Assembly: GCF_004770765.1 (NCBI RefSeq)
Contig: NZ_RQFK01000026.1
Span: forward strand, 682,001-746,000
Direction: 5' to 3'
DNA length: 64,000 nt
Origin: Leptospira noumeaensis
Lineage (GTDB): Bacteria; Spirochaetota; Leptospiria; Leptospirales; Leptospiraceae
A model generated the notes under the pieces. It saw only the letters and a list, made by a program, of their open reading frames with translations. It ran no database searches and was not told the origin of the DNA. The position numbers and the translations under genes are program-made. Below, in pieces: positions 1 through 10,642 of the stretch; position 1 is the stretch's first letter, and every line of letters begins with the position of its first letter.

Positions 1-1111
1 AGTATCCATTCTCGCTGAATCAGAATCATCCACACAGATTTTTAAGGAAGTCATCCAATCCAAATTTGATGAATCCGACTCGGATCTAAATCCAGAGTTT
101 ATTTTTAGTAATTATATCACTTCTGATTCCAACCGCATTGCTTATACGGCCGCAAAAAGTGTAGCAGAACAACCAGGGAAATACAACCCATTGTATATTT
201 TTGGACCAGTGGGTGTGGGCAAAACCCATCTATTGCATGCCATCGGAAACGAGATCAAAAAGAAAGATCCATGGAAGACTGTACGGTATGTAAATAGTAC
301 CTCGTTTTTAAATGAGTTTATTTTTACGGTTCGTCAGAATAACCGCGAGTCACTCGAATCTTTCAAAATCAGATACCAGTCTTATAATGTTTTACTCTTT
401 GATGACATTCAATTTTTAAATGGTGGGGCTGAGAAAACCCAAGAAGAGTTTTTTGCTCTCTTCAATTTCCTTTATGATAGAAAACGCCAGATTATCATTG
501 CATCCGATAGACCAAGTTACGAACTCCCGTTACACGAAAGGCTAAAATCTCGGTTTGTGCACGGTCTCCAAGCGGATATCAAATCACATGACTTGGCACT
601 GCGGATCGAACTTTTGCGAGCCAATTTTTCTGAATTCAATATTCCGGCCAGTGACAAACTTCTTCTTTGGCTTGCCGAACGATTGGAAGGGGATTCAAGG
701 GCTCTGATTGGAATCGTAAACGATTTGGTTTTATACAAAAAAGCTTATGAATACTTTTTACTCACGGAAGAAAAAATTCAGGAAATTGCCGAAGCACGTT
801 TTCTGACGAATAAAAAACGAATTGGATTCAGCCCCGATATGGTCATTGATCTTGTCTGCGAAAGATCCAATGTCGCTCGCAAGGATTTGTTAGGAAAGAG
901 TCGGAAAGCAGATTTCATTCCGCCTAGGCATCTTTGTATGCTCCTCCTGCACGATGTCCTCCATGTTCCGAAGGCACAAATTGGAAGAATTTTTTCAACC
1001 ACACATTCGACCGTCATCCACGGAATCGATAAATTCAAAGAGCGTATGAAAACAGACCCACAATGGGAAGACCTGTTTCATACCATCAAACACAAGATAA
1101 GTTTCCAATAA
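1..1111 (+). CDS. dnaA: Chromosomal replication initiator DnaA (5' end outside window)
   Basis: DnaA is the AAA+ ATPase that binds DnaA boxes, opens the origin and loads the replicative helicase. The reading frame is already open at base 2 and runs to the TAA at 1109-1111, so the N-terminus (domain I and most of II) is missing. Visible are the start of domain III (LNPEFIFSNYI), Walker A GPVGVGKTH, Walker B LLFDDIQF, the sensor-1 region (IIIASDRP) and the domain IV DNA-binding signature near STTHSTVIHGIDK. The TTG at 191 lies inside the AAA+ domain just before Walker A and is not the start. The origin-like spacer and dnaN follow directly. Identification is secure; only the length is unknown. 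Confidence 0.97.
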   Translation, partial: VSILAESESSTQIFKEVIQSKFDESDSDLNPEFIFSNYITSDSNRIAYTAAKSVAEQPGKYNPLYIFGPVGVGKTHLLHAIGNEIKKKDPWKTVRYVNSTSFLNEFIFTVRQNNRESLESFKIRYQSYNVLLFDDIQFLNGGAEKTQEEFFALFNFLYDRKRQIIIASDRPSYELPLHERLKSRFVHGLQADIKSHDLALRIELLRANFSEFNIPASDKLLLWLAERLEGDSRALIGIVNDLVLYKKAYEYFLLTEEKIQEIAEARFLTNKKRIGFSPDMVIDLVCERSNVARKDLLGKSRKADFIPPRHLCMLLLHDVLHVPKAQIGRIFSTTHSTVIHGIDKFKERMKTDPQWEDLFHTIKHKISFQ

Positions 1112-1357
1112 CCTGTGATTAATCCGACCATTACCTGTCGATAAACTGTCGATAGGACATAGTCAGTCCTTATTGTCCCTTAAATTTTTCCCAACCTGTT
1201 CAAAGTGACATAAATATTGACAGTTGCAAAAAGGAAAAATCCTGACATAATTCAATAAAAATTGATGTTTCCAGGCTTTATCGACATACTGACAGAACCA
1301 ACGGAAACGACATAATATATATAAAGATATATAATATAAATAAGAAGAAGAGGAAAA
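1112..1357. other. dnaA-dnaN spacer, candidate oriC
   Basis: This 246-bp A+T-rich spacer lies where many bacteria keep their origin. Three sites differ from the DnaA box TTATCCACA at one or two positions: TTATCGACA on the minus strand at 1136-1144, a one-base variant of it at 1147-1155 (11 bp away, same orientation), and TTATCGACA on the plus strand at 1278-1286. The word GACATA occurs five times, at 1156, 1207, 1244, 1283 and 1309. A stretch of almost pure A/T at about 1312-1342 could be the unwinding element. Origin function is inferred from position and repeats and is not shown directly. Confidence 0.6.
1289..1316 (+). promoter_or_regulatory. Candidate sigma-70 promoter of dnaN
   Basis: CTGACA at 1289-1294 and CATAAT at 1311-1316 are separated by 16 bp. 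Each matches the -35 and -10 consensus at five of six positions. The -35 element starts 3 bp after the variant DnaA box at 1278-1286, so DnaA bound there would contact or block RNA polymerase. Confidence 0.5.
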
Positions 1358-2476
1358 ATGAAATTCACTGTCAATACTACAGAATTCCTAAAAGCAATCA
1401 ACTCAGTGGATGGAGTCATCTCAGTTCGAGAAATTAAATCTGCTCTCTCCAATCTCAAAATCCAAACAGGTGAAAATGAAGTTTATCTTTCTGCTACCGA
1501 TCTCGAGATCGCGATCAAAACATCTGTTCCTTCCACAATCGGAGAAAAAGGAACAGCATCTTTACCTGCGAAACAGCTATCGAGTATTTTTAAAAACTTA
1601 AACTTTGATACAAGTTTGCTCACAACCACTGACCAATCAGAAAACTCGGAAACAACTATCACTGATGCCAGTGGTAAGATGGACACTAAGTTTAAAGTCA
1701 ATGGAATTGATTCTGAAGATATCAAAACCATTCCAAAAGTAGATGAGACAAGCGTTGTTGAATTTCCTTGCCAGACCATTCGTGAAATGTTTCGTAAAAC
1801 TTCTTATGCGATGGCGATTGAAGAAACACGTTTTGTATTCAATGGTCTCTTTTTAAAACCAGACAATACTGATCTAATTGTTGTTGGAACGGATGGACGT
1901 CGTCTTTCTAAAATCGTTCGTAAGTTTCCAAAACAATTCCCATTCAAAAATGGTGTGATCATTCCTCACAAAGCAGTTCGTGAAATGCTTAAAATGATGG
2001 AAGGAAAAGAGACTGCAAAGATTGGATTTGTAGAAGAACAAATTTATGTTTCTTCCGGAAACGTAGAACTTCTTTTCAAACTCATTGATGGAAACTTTCC
2101 TGATTACGAACAAGTCATTCCAAAACAAACTTCAGAATCGGTTCGAGTTGTAAAAGCTGACTTTTTAACATTTTTGAAACAAGCTTTGATTTCTGCAGAA
2201 GAACCTTCGAAACAAATTCGTTTGGCTTTTACTAAAGGAAATGTCAATATCAGTTCTTCCAATCCTGGAACGATGATGTTTGATCACAATATGCCAATTG
2301 AATACAATGGAGAAGCAATCACCATTGCGTTTAAAGGAGATTATTTGAGTGATGTAGTCAAAGCTGTGGATGATCCTGAAGTGATTTTAGAATTCACAAC
2401 TTCTAGTGCTCCTGTTCTTTTTAAGGATCCTTCTGATAGCGACTTTGTTTCTGTCATTATGCCAATGAAACTTTAA
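1358..2476 (+). CDS. dnaN: DNA polymerase III beta subunit (sliding clamp)
   Basis: The 372-residue protein is the ring-shaped clamp that tethers DNA polymerase III to DNA and docks other repair and replication proteins. Length is typical for the family. The N-terminus (MKFTVNTTEFLKAI) and the C-terminal sequence ending VSVIMPMKL match beta clamps, with three similar clamp domains of about 120 residues each. The ATG at 1358 is preceded by a purine-rich ribosome site (AAGAAGAGG). The stop codon overlaps the recF start (TAATG), which suggests translational coupling. Transcription probably starts from the promoter in the origin spacer. Confidence 0.97.
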   Translation: MKFTVNTTEFLKAINSVDGVISVREIKSALSNLKIQTGENEVYLSATDLEIAIKTSVPSTIGEKGTASLPAKQLSSIFKNLNFDTSLLTTTDQSENSETTITDASGKMDTKFKVNGIDSEDIKTIPKVDETSVVEFPCQTIREMFRKTSYAMAIEETRFVFNGLFLKPDNTDLIVVGTDGRRLSKIVRKFPKQFPFKNGVIIPHKAVREMLKMMEGKETAKIGFVEEQIYVSSGNVELLFKLIDGNFPDYEQVIPKQTSESVRVVKADFLTFLKQALISAEEPSKQIRLAFTKGNVNISSSNPGTMMFDHNMPIEYNGEAITIAFKGDYLSDVVKAVDDPEVILEFTTSSAPVLFKDPSDSDFVSVIMPMKL

Positions 2477-3579
2477 TGTTTCTAAAGAAAATTTACATAA
2501 AGAATTTTCGCAACCACGAAGAAACTCAGTTAACATTCAAATCACGTCTTATCTTTTTTATTGGAAACAATGGAGAAGGTAAGACAAACCTTCTCGAATC
2601 GATTTCACTTCTTTCCTATTTAAAAAGTTTTCGCGAATCAGACCAAAACCAACTCCTTCGTTGGGATACAAAAGATACTTTCATTCGTGCTGAATTTGAA
2701 TCCGAAGAAACTGATTATTTATTTGAGTATGGAATTGAACATTCCTATTCCAAACGAAAGAAACTGAAAGTCAATGGAGAAGAGTTTAAAAAAATCTCTG
2801 ACTATGTAGGATACTTTCGTTCGATTGTGATGAGTCCACCTGACATCCTCATCATTGAAGATGGGAATGTCGAACGTCGTCGTTTTTTAGATGCCTTTAT
2901 TTCATCCACCAATCGTTATTATTTAAAACAACTCATTGAGTATGATCGTTTGTTGAAACAACGAAATGCTACTTTAAAAAAAGATAATTCTACAGATCGG
3001 GAAATCGGAATTTGGGATGAACCAATCATCCAACACGATGCAGAAATTCGTGAAATTAGAACCAAAACCATTGAAAGTTTAGCTGGATACTTTCATAAAA
3101 ATTTGCAACAGTTAAGTTCTGGAAAAGATCCCTTCTTTTTAACTTACAAACCCAATATCGCATCCAAAGAAGAACATAGACAAAAACTAACCGATAATCT
3201 ACGTAAAGACAGAGCCATCGGTTACACGAGTTGCGGTAATCATCGCGACACGCTACCGATTGGTTTTGATGATAAAGATTTGAGTGGATTTGGATCCCAG
3301 GGTCAAAAACGAAGTGCTGTCATTGCTCTAAAAACTGCGTGTTTCCAAATGATCCGTGATACGACGGGGGAAGCTCCCGTTCTACTGATTGATGATATCA
3401 TTCGGGAACTAGATGTGAAACGAAGAGAATACTTTGTGAATTTGATTTCTGAATGTGGTCAGGCATTTTTTACCACCACAGATTTAGAAGGGATTCATGA
3501 ATATGTGGGAAACCTAACAGTTGATAAAGAAATTTACCAAGTGGAAGCGGGAAAAGTAAAGGTGTTTTCAGAGAAATGA
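2476..3579 (+). CDS. recF: DNA replication and repair protein RecF
   Basis: RecF is an SMC-like ATPase that helps load RecA at single-strand gaps and at stalled forks. The 367-residue protein has Walker A GNNGEGKT near residues 30-37, a signature-like GSQGQKRS near 275 and a Walker B region (VLLIDDIIRELD) near 305. The start ATG shares one base with the dnaN stop, and the end overlaps the next gene by 4 nt (ATGA). This fixes its place in a dnaN-recF-DUF721 transcription unit. Family and synteny agree. Confidence 0.96.
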   Translation: MFLKKIYIKNFRNHEETQLTFKSRLIFFIGNNGEGKTNLLESISLLSYLKSFRESDQNQLLRWDTKDTFIRAEFESEETDYLFEYGIEHSYSKRKKLKVNGEEFKKISDYVGYFRSIVMSPPDILIIEDGNVERRRFLDAFISSTNRYYLKQLIEYDRLLKQRNATLKKDNSTDREIGIWDEPIIQHDAEIREIRTKTIESLAGYFHKNLQQLSSGKDPFFLTYKPNIASKEEHRQKLTDNLRKDRAIGYTSCGNHRDTLPIGFDDKDLSGFGSQGQKRSAVIALKTACFQMIRDTTGEAPVLLIDDIIRELDVKRREYFVNLISECGQAFFTTTDLEGIHEYVGNLTVDKEIYQVEAGKVKVFSEK

Positions 3580-3899
3580 AAAAGGTCGAACTCTCAGAAC
3601 TATTTCAAAGTTTGGAAAAAATGGGTATGGATAGGGAAGCTGTCTTTCGGGATCAAATTCTGAAAACATTACGACTCAAATGGAATGACATAGTAGGTGA
3701 TTACTTTGGAAAGCAGAGTTTTCCCAAATCCATTGATGGAAAAAAACTCACAGTTGTTTGTCGTCACTCGATGATCTCCCAGGAATTAGAGTTCCAAAAG
3801 ACAGAACTTTTAGCGAAAGTGAACTCAATTACGAACCCAGTTTTATTGGAAAAAATTCAATTTAAAACAGGAAACGAATTCCAAAATCCCAGGTCTTAA
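3576..3899 (+). CDS. DUF721 protein, DciA-like helicase-loading factor
   Basis: This 107-residue protein has the DUF721 pattern: an N-terminal helix, a conserved W in LRLKWNDIVGDYFGKQSFP, and a KLTVVCRHSMISQELEFQK segment. In bacteria without DnaC or DnaI, DUF721 proteins of the DciA type help load the DnaB helicase. Its position between recF and gyrB, with a 4-nt ATGA overlap with recF, is the usual context for this family in several phyla. The helicase-loading role is inferred from family and context. The sequence shows only the domain. Confidence 0.85.
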   Translation: MKKVELSELFQSLEKMGMDREAVFRDQILKTLRLKWNDIVGDYFGKQSFPKSIDGKKLTVVCRHSMISQELEFQKTELLAKVNSITNPVLLEKIQFKTGNEFQNPRS

Positions 3900-3924
3900 G
3901 TCACTTAAATCTCCCCGATTTCAC

Positions 3925-5897
<1,973 letters not shown>

Positions 5898-5916
5898 TCG
5901 GAATTAGGATAAAAAA

Positions 5917-8442
5917 ATGACCGAACAAAACGGCCAAGAAAACGAATCAAACAAAACCTTAGCACTGAATCTTTCCGGTAGACCAGACGTTGCCGGTGCT
6001 CTCAAAGCAGGTGTAAGAGTCATTCCGGTAGAAATCGAAGACCAGATGAAGGAAGCTTACCTTGATTATGCGATGAGTGTAATCGTAGGACGTGCACTTC
6101 CCGATGTCAGAGATGGATTAAAACCAGTTCATAGACGTGTTCTCCATGCGATGAATGAAAGAGCATGGAGATCCGATCGTCCATATGTAAAATCAGCGAA
6201 AATTGTTGGGGAAGTGATTGGTAACTATCACCCGCATGGTGATTCCCCTGTTTACGAAACTATGGTTCGTATGGCCCAAACTTTCTCTATGCGAGAAACT
6301 TTGATTGATGGACAGGGAAACTTTGGATCTGTCGACGGTGACAATGCTGCGGCTTATCGTTATACAGAAGCTCGTCTTACAAAACTAGCCGAAGAACTTC
6401 TCAAAGACATTGAGAAAAATACAGTCAGTTTTTCACCAAACTTTGATGATACGAGACAGCAACCAGATGTTTTACCAGCTAATTTTCCAAATATTTTAGT
6501 CAATGGTTCCACAGGGATTGCCGTGGGTATGGCAACGAACATTCCACCGCATAACTTAAAAGAAGCGGTGAACGCGGTGATTGCACTCATTCAAAATCCT
6601 GATATCACGCTTCCAGAACTCATGAAGATCATTCCCGGACCGGATTTCCCTACTGGTGGAACGATCATTGGTGGAGAGGGACTTTACCAAGCCTACGCGA
6701 CAGGAAAAGGTTCCATTCGCATTCGTTCCAAAGTGGATATCATCGAAAACAACAAAGGTCGTGAGATCATTGTTGTGAATGAAATTCCCTACCAAGTAAA
6801 CAAAAAGAATTTACTCGAAAAAATTGGGGACTTGGTAAACGAAAAGATCATAGAGGGTATTTCTGAAATTTTAGATCTTTCAGATAGAAAAGGAATTCGA
6901 GTAGAGATTCACGTTAAAAAAGATGCGAACGCTCAGGTAATTCTAAACCAGTTGTTCAAACTGACACAACTACAAGTGAGTTATGGAATTACCATGCTTG
7001 CGATTTTAGACAACCGTCCTAAAATTTTCTCTCTTAAAGAAATTCTAAAAGCCTATGCTAATCACAGAAACGAAGTCGTAATCAAACGTACTGAATTCGA
7101 TTTAGACAAAGCACAAAAAAGAGCTCATATCTTAGAAGGGCTTCGCATTGCTCTTGATAACATCGATGAAGTGATTCGTATCATCCGTGCTTCGAAAGAT
7201 GCAAGAGAAGCCCAGGGCTCCCTCATGGCTACCTTTTCCCTTTCTGAAATCCAAGCGGATGCCATTTTGGAAATGCGTTTGCAACGTTTAACTTCCTTAG
7301 AAGTTCAAAAGATTATCGAAGAACTAGAACAAGTTAGACTTCTCATTGCTGACCTAGAAGACATTCTTGCCAAACCAGAACGAGTTAAATCGATCATCTG
7401 TGATGAACTTGGAAAGGTTGCCCAATCTTTTGGAAATACTCGCGCAACAGAAATCAGCCTTGAATCTTTAGAATCCTCAACATTCAACGCAGAAGATTTG
7501 ATTGCTGATGAAGAAGTAGTCGTTCAGTTATCAGAAGATATGTTTATCAAACGCCTTCCTATGGATACGTTCCGTCGCCAAAAACGTGGCGGAAAAGGTG
7601 TTCAAGGGATCTCAACCAAAAGAGAAGACTTTGTTAAAAAACTAAGTAGTGCCATGACTCATGATAACTTGATGCTTTTCTCTAATAAAGGAAGAGCATT
7701 CCTAATGAAAGTTTATGAGTTACCAATTGCTACCAAAGAAGCACGTGGTAAATCACTCAAAGCAGTCATCAACTTAAATGATGATGAAATCATCACTTCC
7801 TTGTTTACATTCCGAAATTTCGACGAGTCCTATCTTCTCATGGTAACAAGAGAAGGTTTTGTGAAAAAAATCCAATTAGATGAATTCACAAATACTAAAA
7901 AATCGGGAATCATAGCCATTGGCCTTCGTGATGGAGATGAACTCATCGATGTGATTGCCAATCCAAACAACTTTGATGTGTTTATCGGAAGTAAAAATGG
8001 TCTCGCAATTCGAATGAATTTGAATGAACTTCGTTCGCAAGGAAGAACGGCTTCCGGTGTGACTGCCATGAAGTTGGAAGATGACGATGCCATTGCAGGG
8101 ATTACAAAAGTAGAACCGGGAACTAATTTATTCTGCGTCTCCGAAAACGGATTTGGAAAACGAACTGATTTTGAAGAGTTCTCTACTAAAGGTCGTGGTG
8201 GCAAAGGGATGACCTACTTAAAGATTGGTGAAAAAAATGGACGGGCTGTTGGAATTGCTTCTGTAAAAGAAGAAGATGAACTTCTCGTCATCACACAATC
8301 CGGAATGGCGATTCGCGTAGAAGTGAAAACAATCTCAATGGTGGGTCGTTCTGCTATGGGTGTCAAAGTTGTGAATACCAAAGATGATGACTTTGTAAAA
8401 GACTTTGCCGTCGTTAGAGATTCAGAATCCGAGTCGGAATAA
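5917..8442 (+). CDS. gyrA: DNA gyrase subunit A
   Basis: GyrA breaks and rejoins DNA through a catalytic tyrosine, here Tyr149 in AAYRYTEARL. The 841-residue protein has a roughly 27-residue N-terminal extension relative to E. coli GyrA, so the quinolone-region Ser83 and Asp87 correspond to Ser110 and Glu114 (HPHGDSPVYETMVRMAQ). The GyrA-box that allows DNA wrapping is seen as QKRGGKG at residues 555-561, which separates true gyrase from topoisomerase IV. The C-terminal half shows the repeated blades of the beta-pinwheel. A short acidic and serine-rich tail ends the protein. Confidence 0.98.
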   Translation: MTEQNGQENESNKTLALNLSGRPDVAGALKAGVRVIPVEIEDQMKEAYLDYAMSVIVGRALPDVRDGLKPVHRRVLHAMNERAWRSDRPYVKSAKIVGEVIGNYHPHGDSPVYETMVRMAQTFSMRETLIDGQGNFGSVDGDNAAAYRYTEARLTKLAEELLKDIEKNTVSFSPNFDDTRQQPDVLPANFPNILVNGSTGIAVGMATNIPPHNLKEAVNAVIALIQNPDITLPELMKIIPGPDFPTGGTIIGGEGLYQAYATGKGSIRIRSKVDIIENNKGREIIVVNEIPYQVNKKNLLEKIGDLVNEKIIEGISEILDLSDRKGIRVEIHVKKDANAQVILNQLFKLTQLQVSYGITMLAILDNRPKIFSLKEILKAYANHRNEVVIKRTEFDLDKAQKRAHILEGLRIALDNIDEVIRIIRASKDAREAQGSLMATFSLSEIQADAILEMRLQRLTSLEVQKIIEELEQVRLLIADLEDILAKPERVKSIICDELGKVAQSFGNTRATEISLESLESSTFNAEDLIADEEVVVQLSEDMFIKRLPMDTFRRQKRGGKGVQGISTKREDFVKKLSSAMTHDNLMLFSNKGRAFLMKVYELPIATKEARGKSLKAVINLNDDEIITSLFTFRNFDESYLLMVTREGFVKKIQLDEFTNTKKSGIIAIGLRDGDELIDVIANPNNFDVFIGSKNGLAIRMNLNELRSQGRTASGVTAMKLEDDDAIAGITKVEPGTNLFCVSENGFGKRTDFEEFSTKGRGGKGMTYLKIGEKNGRAVGIASVKEEDELLVITQSGMAIRVEVKTISMVGRSAMGVKVVNTKDDDFVKDFAVVRDSESESE

Positions 8443-8451
8443 AGAGGGATT

Positions 8452-9465
8452 ATGATTACCATCGGGGGAGTGACAATCAAAGGTGATGTTGTTCTTTCTC
8501 CGATGGCGGGTATTTCTGACAGTCCTTACAGGCAAATCACAAGACGGTATGGTTCAGCTTTTGCTTACACGGAATTTGTATCCACAGAACAATTGTTAAT
8601 GGGAAATACAAAGTCGTTGGATATGTTTCGTTATTTAGAAACGGAACGACCCATCTTTTTTCAAATTTTTGGTTCGGATTTAGAAACGGTTGTGAATGCC
8701 TCAGAAATTGCTGCTTCTAAAAAACCAGATGTAATAGATTTGAATATGGGATGTTCGGTTGCTAAAGTTTCCCATCACGGCTCAGGTGCTGGTCTTTTAA
8801 GAAATGTTAATTTGGCTGGTGCAATGATTGAAGGGATTCGAAAAAAAACGGGTCTTCCGGTGACTGCAAAGATTCGACTCGGTTGGGATTCTAACTCCTT
8901 AAATTATTTAGAAACAGTCAAAGTATTGGAAGGATCTGGAGTATCGGCTATTTCCGTTCACGGAAGGACAAAAGCTATGGCTTATACCGGTTTAGCCGAT
9001 TGGAATGCAATTGGTGAAATCAAATCAAAAGCAAATGTTCCTATTTTCGGAAACGGGGATGTGGCCAGTTTTTCAGAAGCATTGAATAAGAAAAAGGCTT
9101 ATGGAGTTGATCTTGTTCTGATTGGTCGCAAGGCGATTGGAAACCCTTGGATTTTTTCTGAAAGACCCAAGGAAGAGGTTAGCTGGTCAGAAATCAAAGA
9201 AGTCATTTTGGAACATTTAAATTTAATGTTAAATTTTTATCCTTCCGAAGATGATTATGCTTTGATCCTTTTTAGAAAACATTTTATACGATATATAGAA
9301 AATACTGGTTTCCCAGAGGAAACAAAAAGAGAACTTTTAGCAATCACAAATGTGAATCAATTTATAGATAGATTAGAGTCCGTGCAAATCGATTCTAAGT
9401 TTTTGGAAACAAGCGAAATAAAAAATGAGAATATCAACTGTGAAACATTTGTTAGTCTCGCATAA
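8452..9465 (+). CDS. dusB: tRNA-dihydrouridine synthase (Dus family)
   Basis: Dus enzymes are FMN-dependent reductases that make dihydrouridine in tRNA. The 337-residue protein has the family start LSPMAGISDSPYR, the catalytic cysteine Cys101 in DLNMGCSVAKV (usually GCP), the GSGAGLL loop, KIRLGWD, SVHGRT and a C-terminal FMN phosphate region (NGDVAS, IGRKAIGNPW). It lies 9 bp after gyrA and 11 bp before the PilZ gene, so it is probably in the gyrase transcript. The DusB subfamily is the likeliest by length and motifs, but subfamily assignment is less sure than family. Confidence 0.88.
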   Translation: MITIGGVTIKGDVVLSPMAGISDSPYRQITRRYGSAFAYTEFVSTEQLLMGNTKSLDMFRYLETERPIFFQIFGSDLETVVNASEIAASKKPDVIDLNMGCSVAKVSHHGSGAGLLRNVNLAGAMIEGIRKKTGLPVTAKIRLGWDSNSLNYLETVKVLEGSGVSAISVHGRTKAMAYTGLADWNAIGEIKSKANVPIFGNGDVASFSEALNKKKAYGVDLVLIGRKAIGNPWIFSERPKEEVSWSEIKEVILEHLNLMLNFYPSEDDYALILFRKHFIRYIENTGFPEETKRELLAITNVNQFIDRLESVQIDSKFLETSEIKNENINCETFVSLA

Positions 9466-9476
9466 AGGAAGTTAAA

Positions 9477-9860
9477 ATGGCAGATTCTAAGCAGTCAATA
9501 TTTTCAGATAGTTATAGTAAATATGGTGGAGCAAAACAAAAACGTAAAGATGCAAGGGTAAAATTAGACGTACCTTGTACTGTAGAACTTATTAAATCAA
9601 AAAATTCTGCAGTCACTGGACATCTTTCCGATTTAGGAACAGGCGGACTTGCTTTTCAAACAACAGCTATCTTTTACGAAGGGGATCAAGTTAAGATCCA
9701 ATTTTCTCTTCATCAAAATCCGTTAGAGATCATTGGAACGGTGCACAGAACGGCAGGAAAAACAACTTCGGTGATTTTCCAACCTTTGGCAGCAGCGGAA
9801 CATAAAATTGTTCAAGAATTCATCCATAAACATTACTTTGATCCAAAACTAAAAAAGTAA
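9477..9860 (+). CDS. PilZ-domain protein
   Basis: The 127-residue protein matches a stand-alone PilZ domain, a beta-barrel that often binds cyclic di-GMP. The arginine motif is present (RKDAR, residues 23-27). The second motif reads DLGTGG at 52-57, where the family consensus is D/N-x-S-x-x-G, so the serine is replaced by glycine and ligand binding may be weakened. It follows the dus gene by 11 bp with a ribosome site AAGGAAG and ends just before a bidirectional terminator. It may link cyclic di-GMP to growth or motility, but its target is unknown. Confidence 0.8.
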   Translation: MADSKQSIFSDSYSKYGGAKQKRKDARVKLDVPCTVELIKSKNSAVTGHLSDLGTGGLAFQTTAIFYEGDQVKIQFSLHQNPLEIIGTVHRTAGKTTSVIFQPLAAAEHKIVQEFIHKHYFDPKLKK

Positions 9861-9880
9861 TTTAAGGCCAGGGCAAAAAA

Positions 9881-9908
9881 AAGCCCCCTTTAAAAGGAGG
9901 CTTTTTGA
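9881..9908. terminator. Bidirectional intrinsic terminator between the PilZ gene and lipL21
   Basis: AAGCC at 9881-9885 pairs with GGCTT at 9899-9903, continued by CCTT/AAGG with one mismatch and a short loop. A run of A precedes the stem and a run of T follows, so it can end transcripts from both sides. Confidence 0.85.
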
Positions 9909-9931
9909 AGTTTAAGTGCTAAACAGTCAGA

Positions 9932-10513
9932 TTACTGAGCTGCAGTTGCCTTTGCTTCCAGAGCTTTTTGTCCACCCGCATAACGCAAGTATCCAACACA
10001 CTGACATTCTTCCCAAGTTTCAGGTTCGCCAACATTTGCGCAAATTCCTGTATCGTTGTTAAGTGAGCAGCAGTCATAAACTCCAACACCTTTGATGATA
10101 CCTTTTGATTCAGAAACAATTACGGAACCTGTGGATTGACCATCAGATACACCAGAAGCTTGTTCTAAGTATTCACCTAAGATTTTTTTCAAACCATCAC
10201 CAGCAACTTGAAGACGAGCTGCTTCACGGCAAGTGGATTGTTTCATAGCAACTGAGTTAGCTTTGATGGCTTTGTCAGAAGCACGTGCAGAAAATTTCAT
10301 GTAAAGATAATCGAACTCTTTCTCTTTTCCTTTGCAATACTCAGCAGGGCTTTCACCACGTTTTGCAGCAGCGGCGTCTGGCGCACAAGCCCAACCTTCA
10401 AAAATCCAACCATTTTTACCTACGGTCGTAGCGTCTCTTCTGCCTCCATCATTGGATCCGCAAGATACAACAAATGCGATTAGAGAGGCACATACGATAA
10501 GCGATTTCTTCAT
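9932..10513 (-). CDS. lipL21: Outer-membrane lipoprotein of the LipL21 family
   Basis: This is a 193-residue precursor with a short basic start (MKKSL), a hydrophobic segment and the spirochaetal lipobox FVVSC with Cys18 as the lipidated residue. The mature part has GKNGWIFEGWACAPD, FSARASDKAIK, STCREAARLQ, SGVSDGQSTGSVIVSESKG and WEECQC, which I recognise as close to LipL21, an abundant surface lipoprotein of pathogenic Leptospira reported to bind peptidoglycan. A strong ribosome site (AAGGAG) lies 11 nt before the ATG, consistent with high expression. LipL21 of pathogens also lies a few genes from dnaA, as I recall. Six or more cysteines in the mature part suggest disulfides. Confidence 0.82.
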   Translation of the reverse strand: MKKSLIVCASLIAFVVSCGSNDGGRRDATTVGKNGWIFEGWACAPDAAAAKRGESPAEYCKGKEKEFDYLYMKFSARASDKAIKANSVAMKQSTCREAARLQVAGDGLKKILGEYLEQASGVSDGQSTGSVIVSESKGIIKGVGVYDCCSLNNDTGICANVGEPETWEECQCVGYLRYAGGQKALEAKATAAQ

Positions 10514-10560
10514 AAAGAATCTACTCCTTTTCCGAAGAATTTGGTCCTATAAAAACCCCT

Positions 10561-10566
10561 TGTCAA
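10561..10566 (-). promoter_or_regulatory. Perfect -35-like TTGACA upstream of lipL21
   Basis: TTGACA on the minus strand lies 48 bp before the lipL21 ATG. A well-matched -10 at 16-18 bp spacing is not obvious: CAAATT is the hexamer at 17 bp, and TATAGG is too close. The promoter is therefore only partly supported. Confidence 0.35.
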
Positions 10567-10642
10567 TCTTTTCTCAAAGAAAACGAATGAGGGTTGTAGG
10601 ATAAAGATTTACATTTTCACTGAATCGACCGATTTTAATTTT

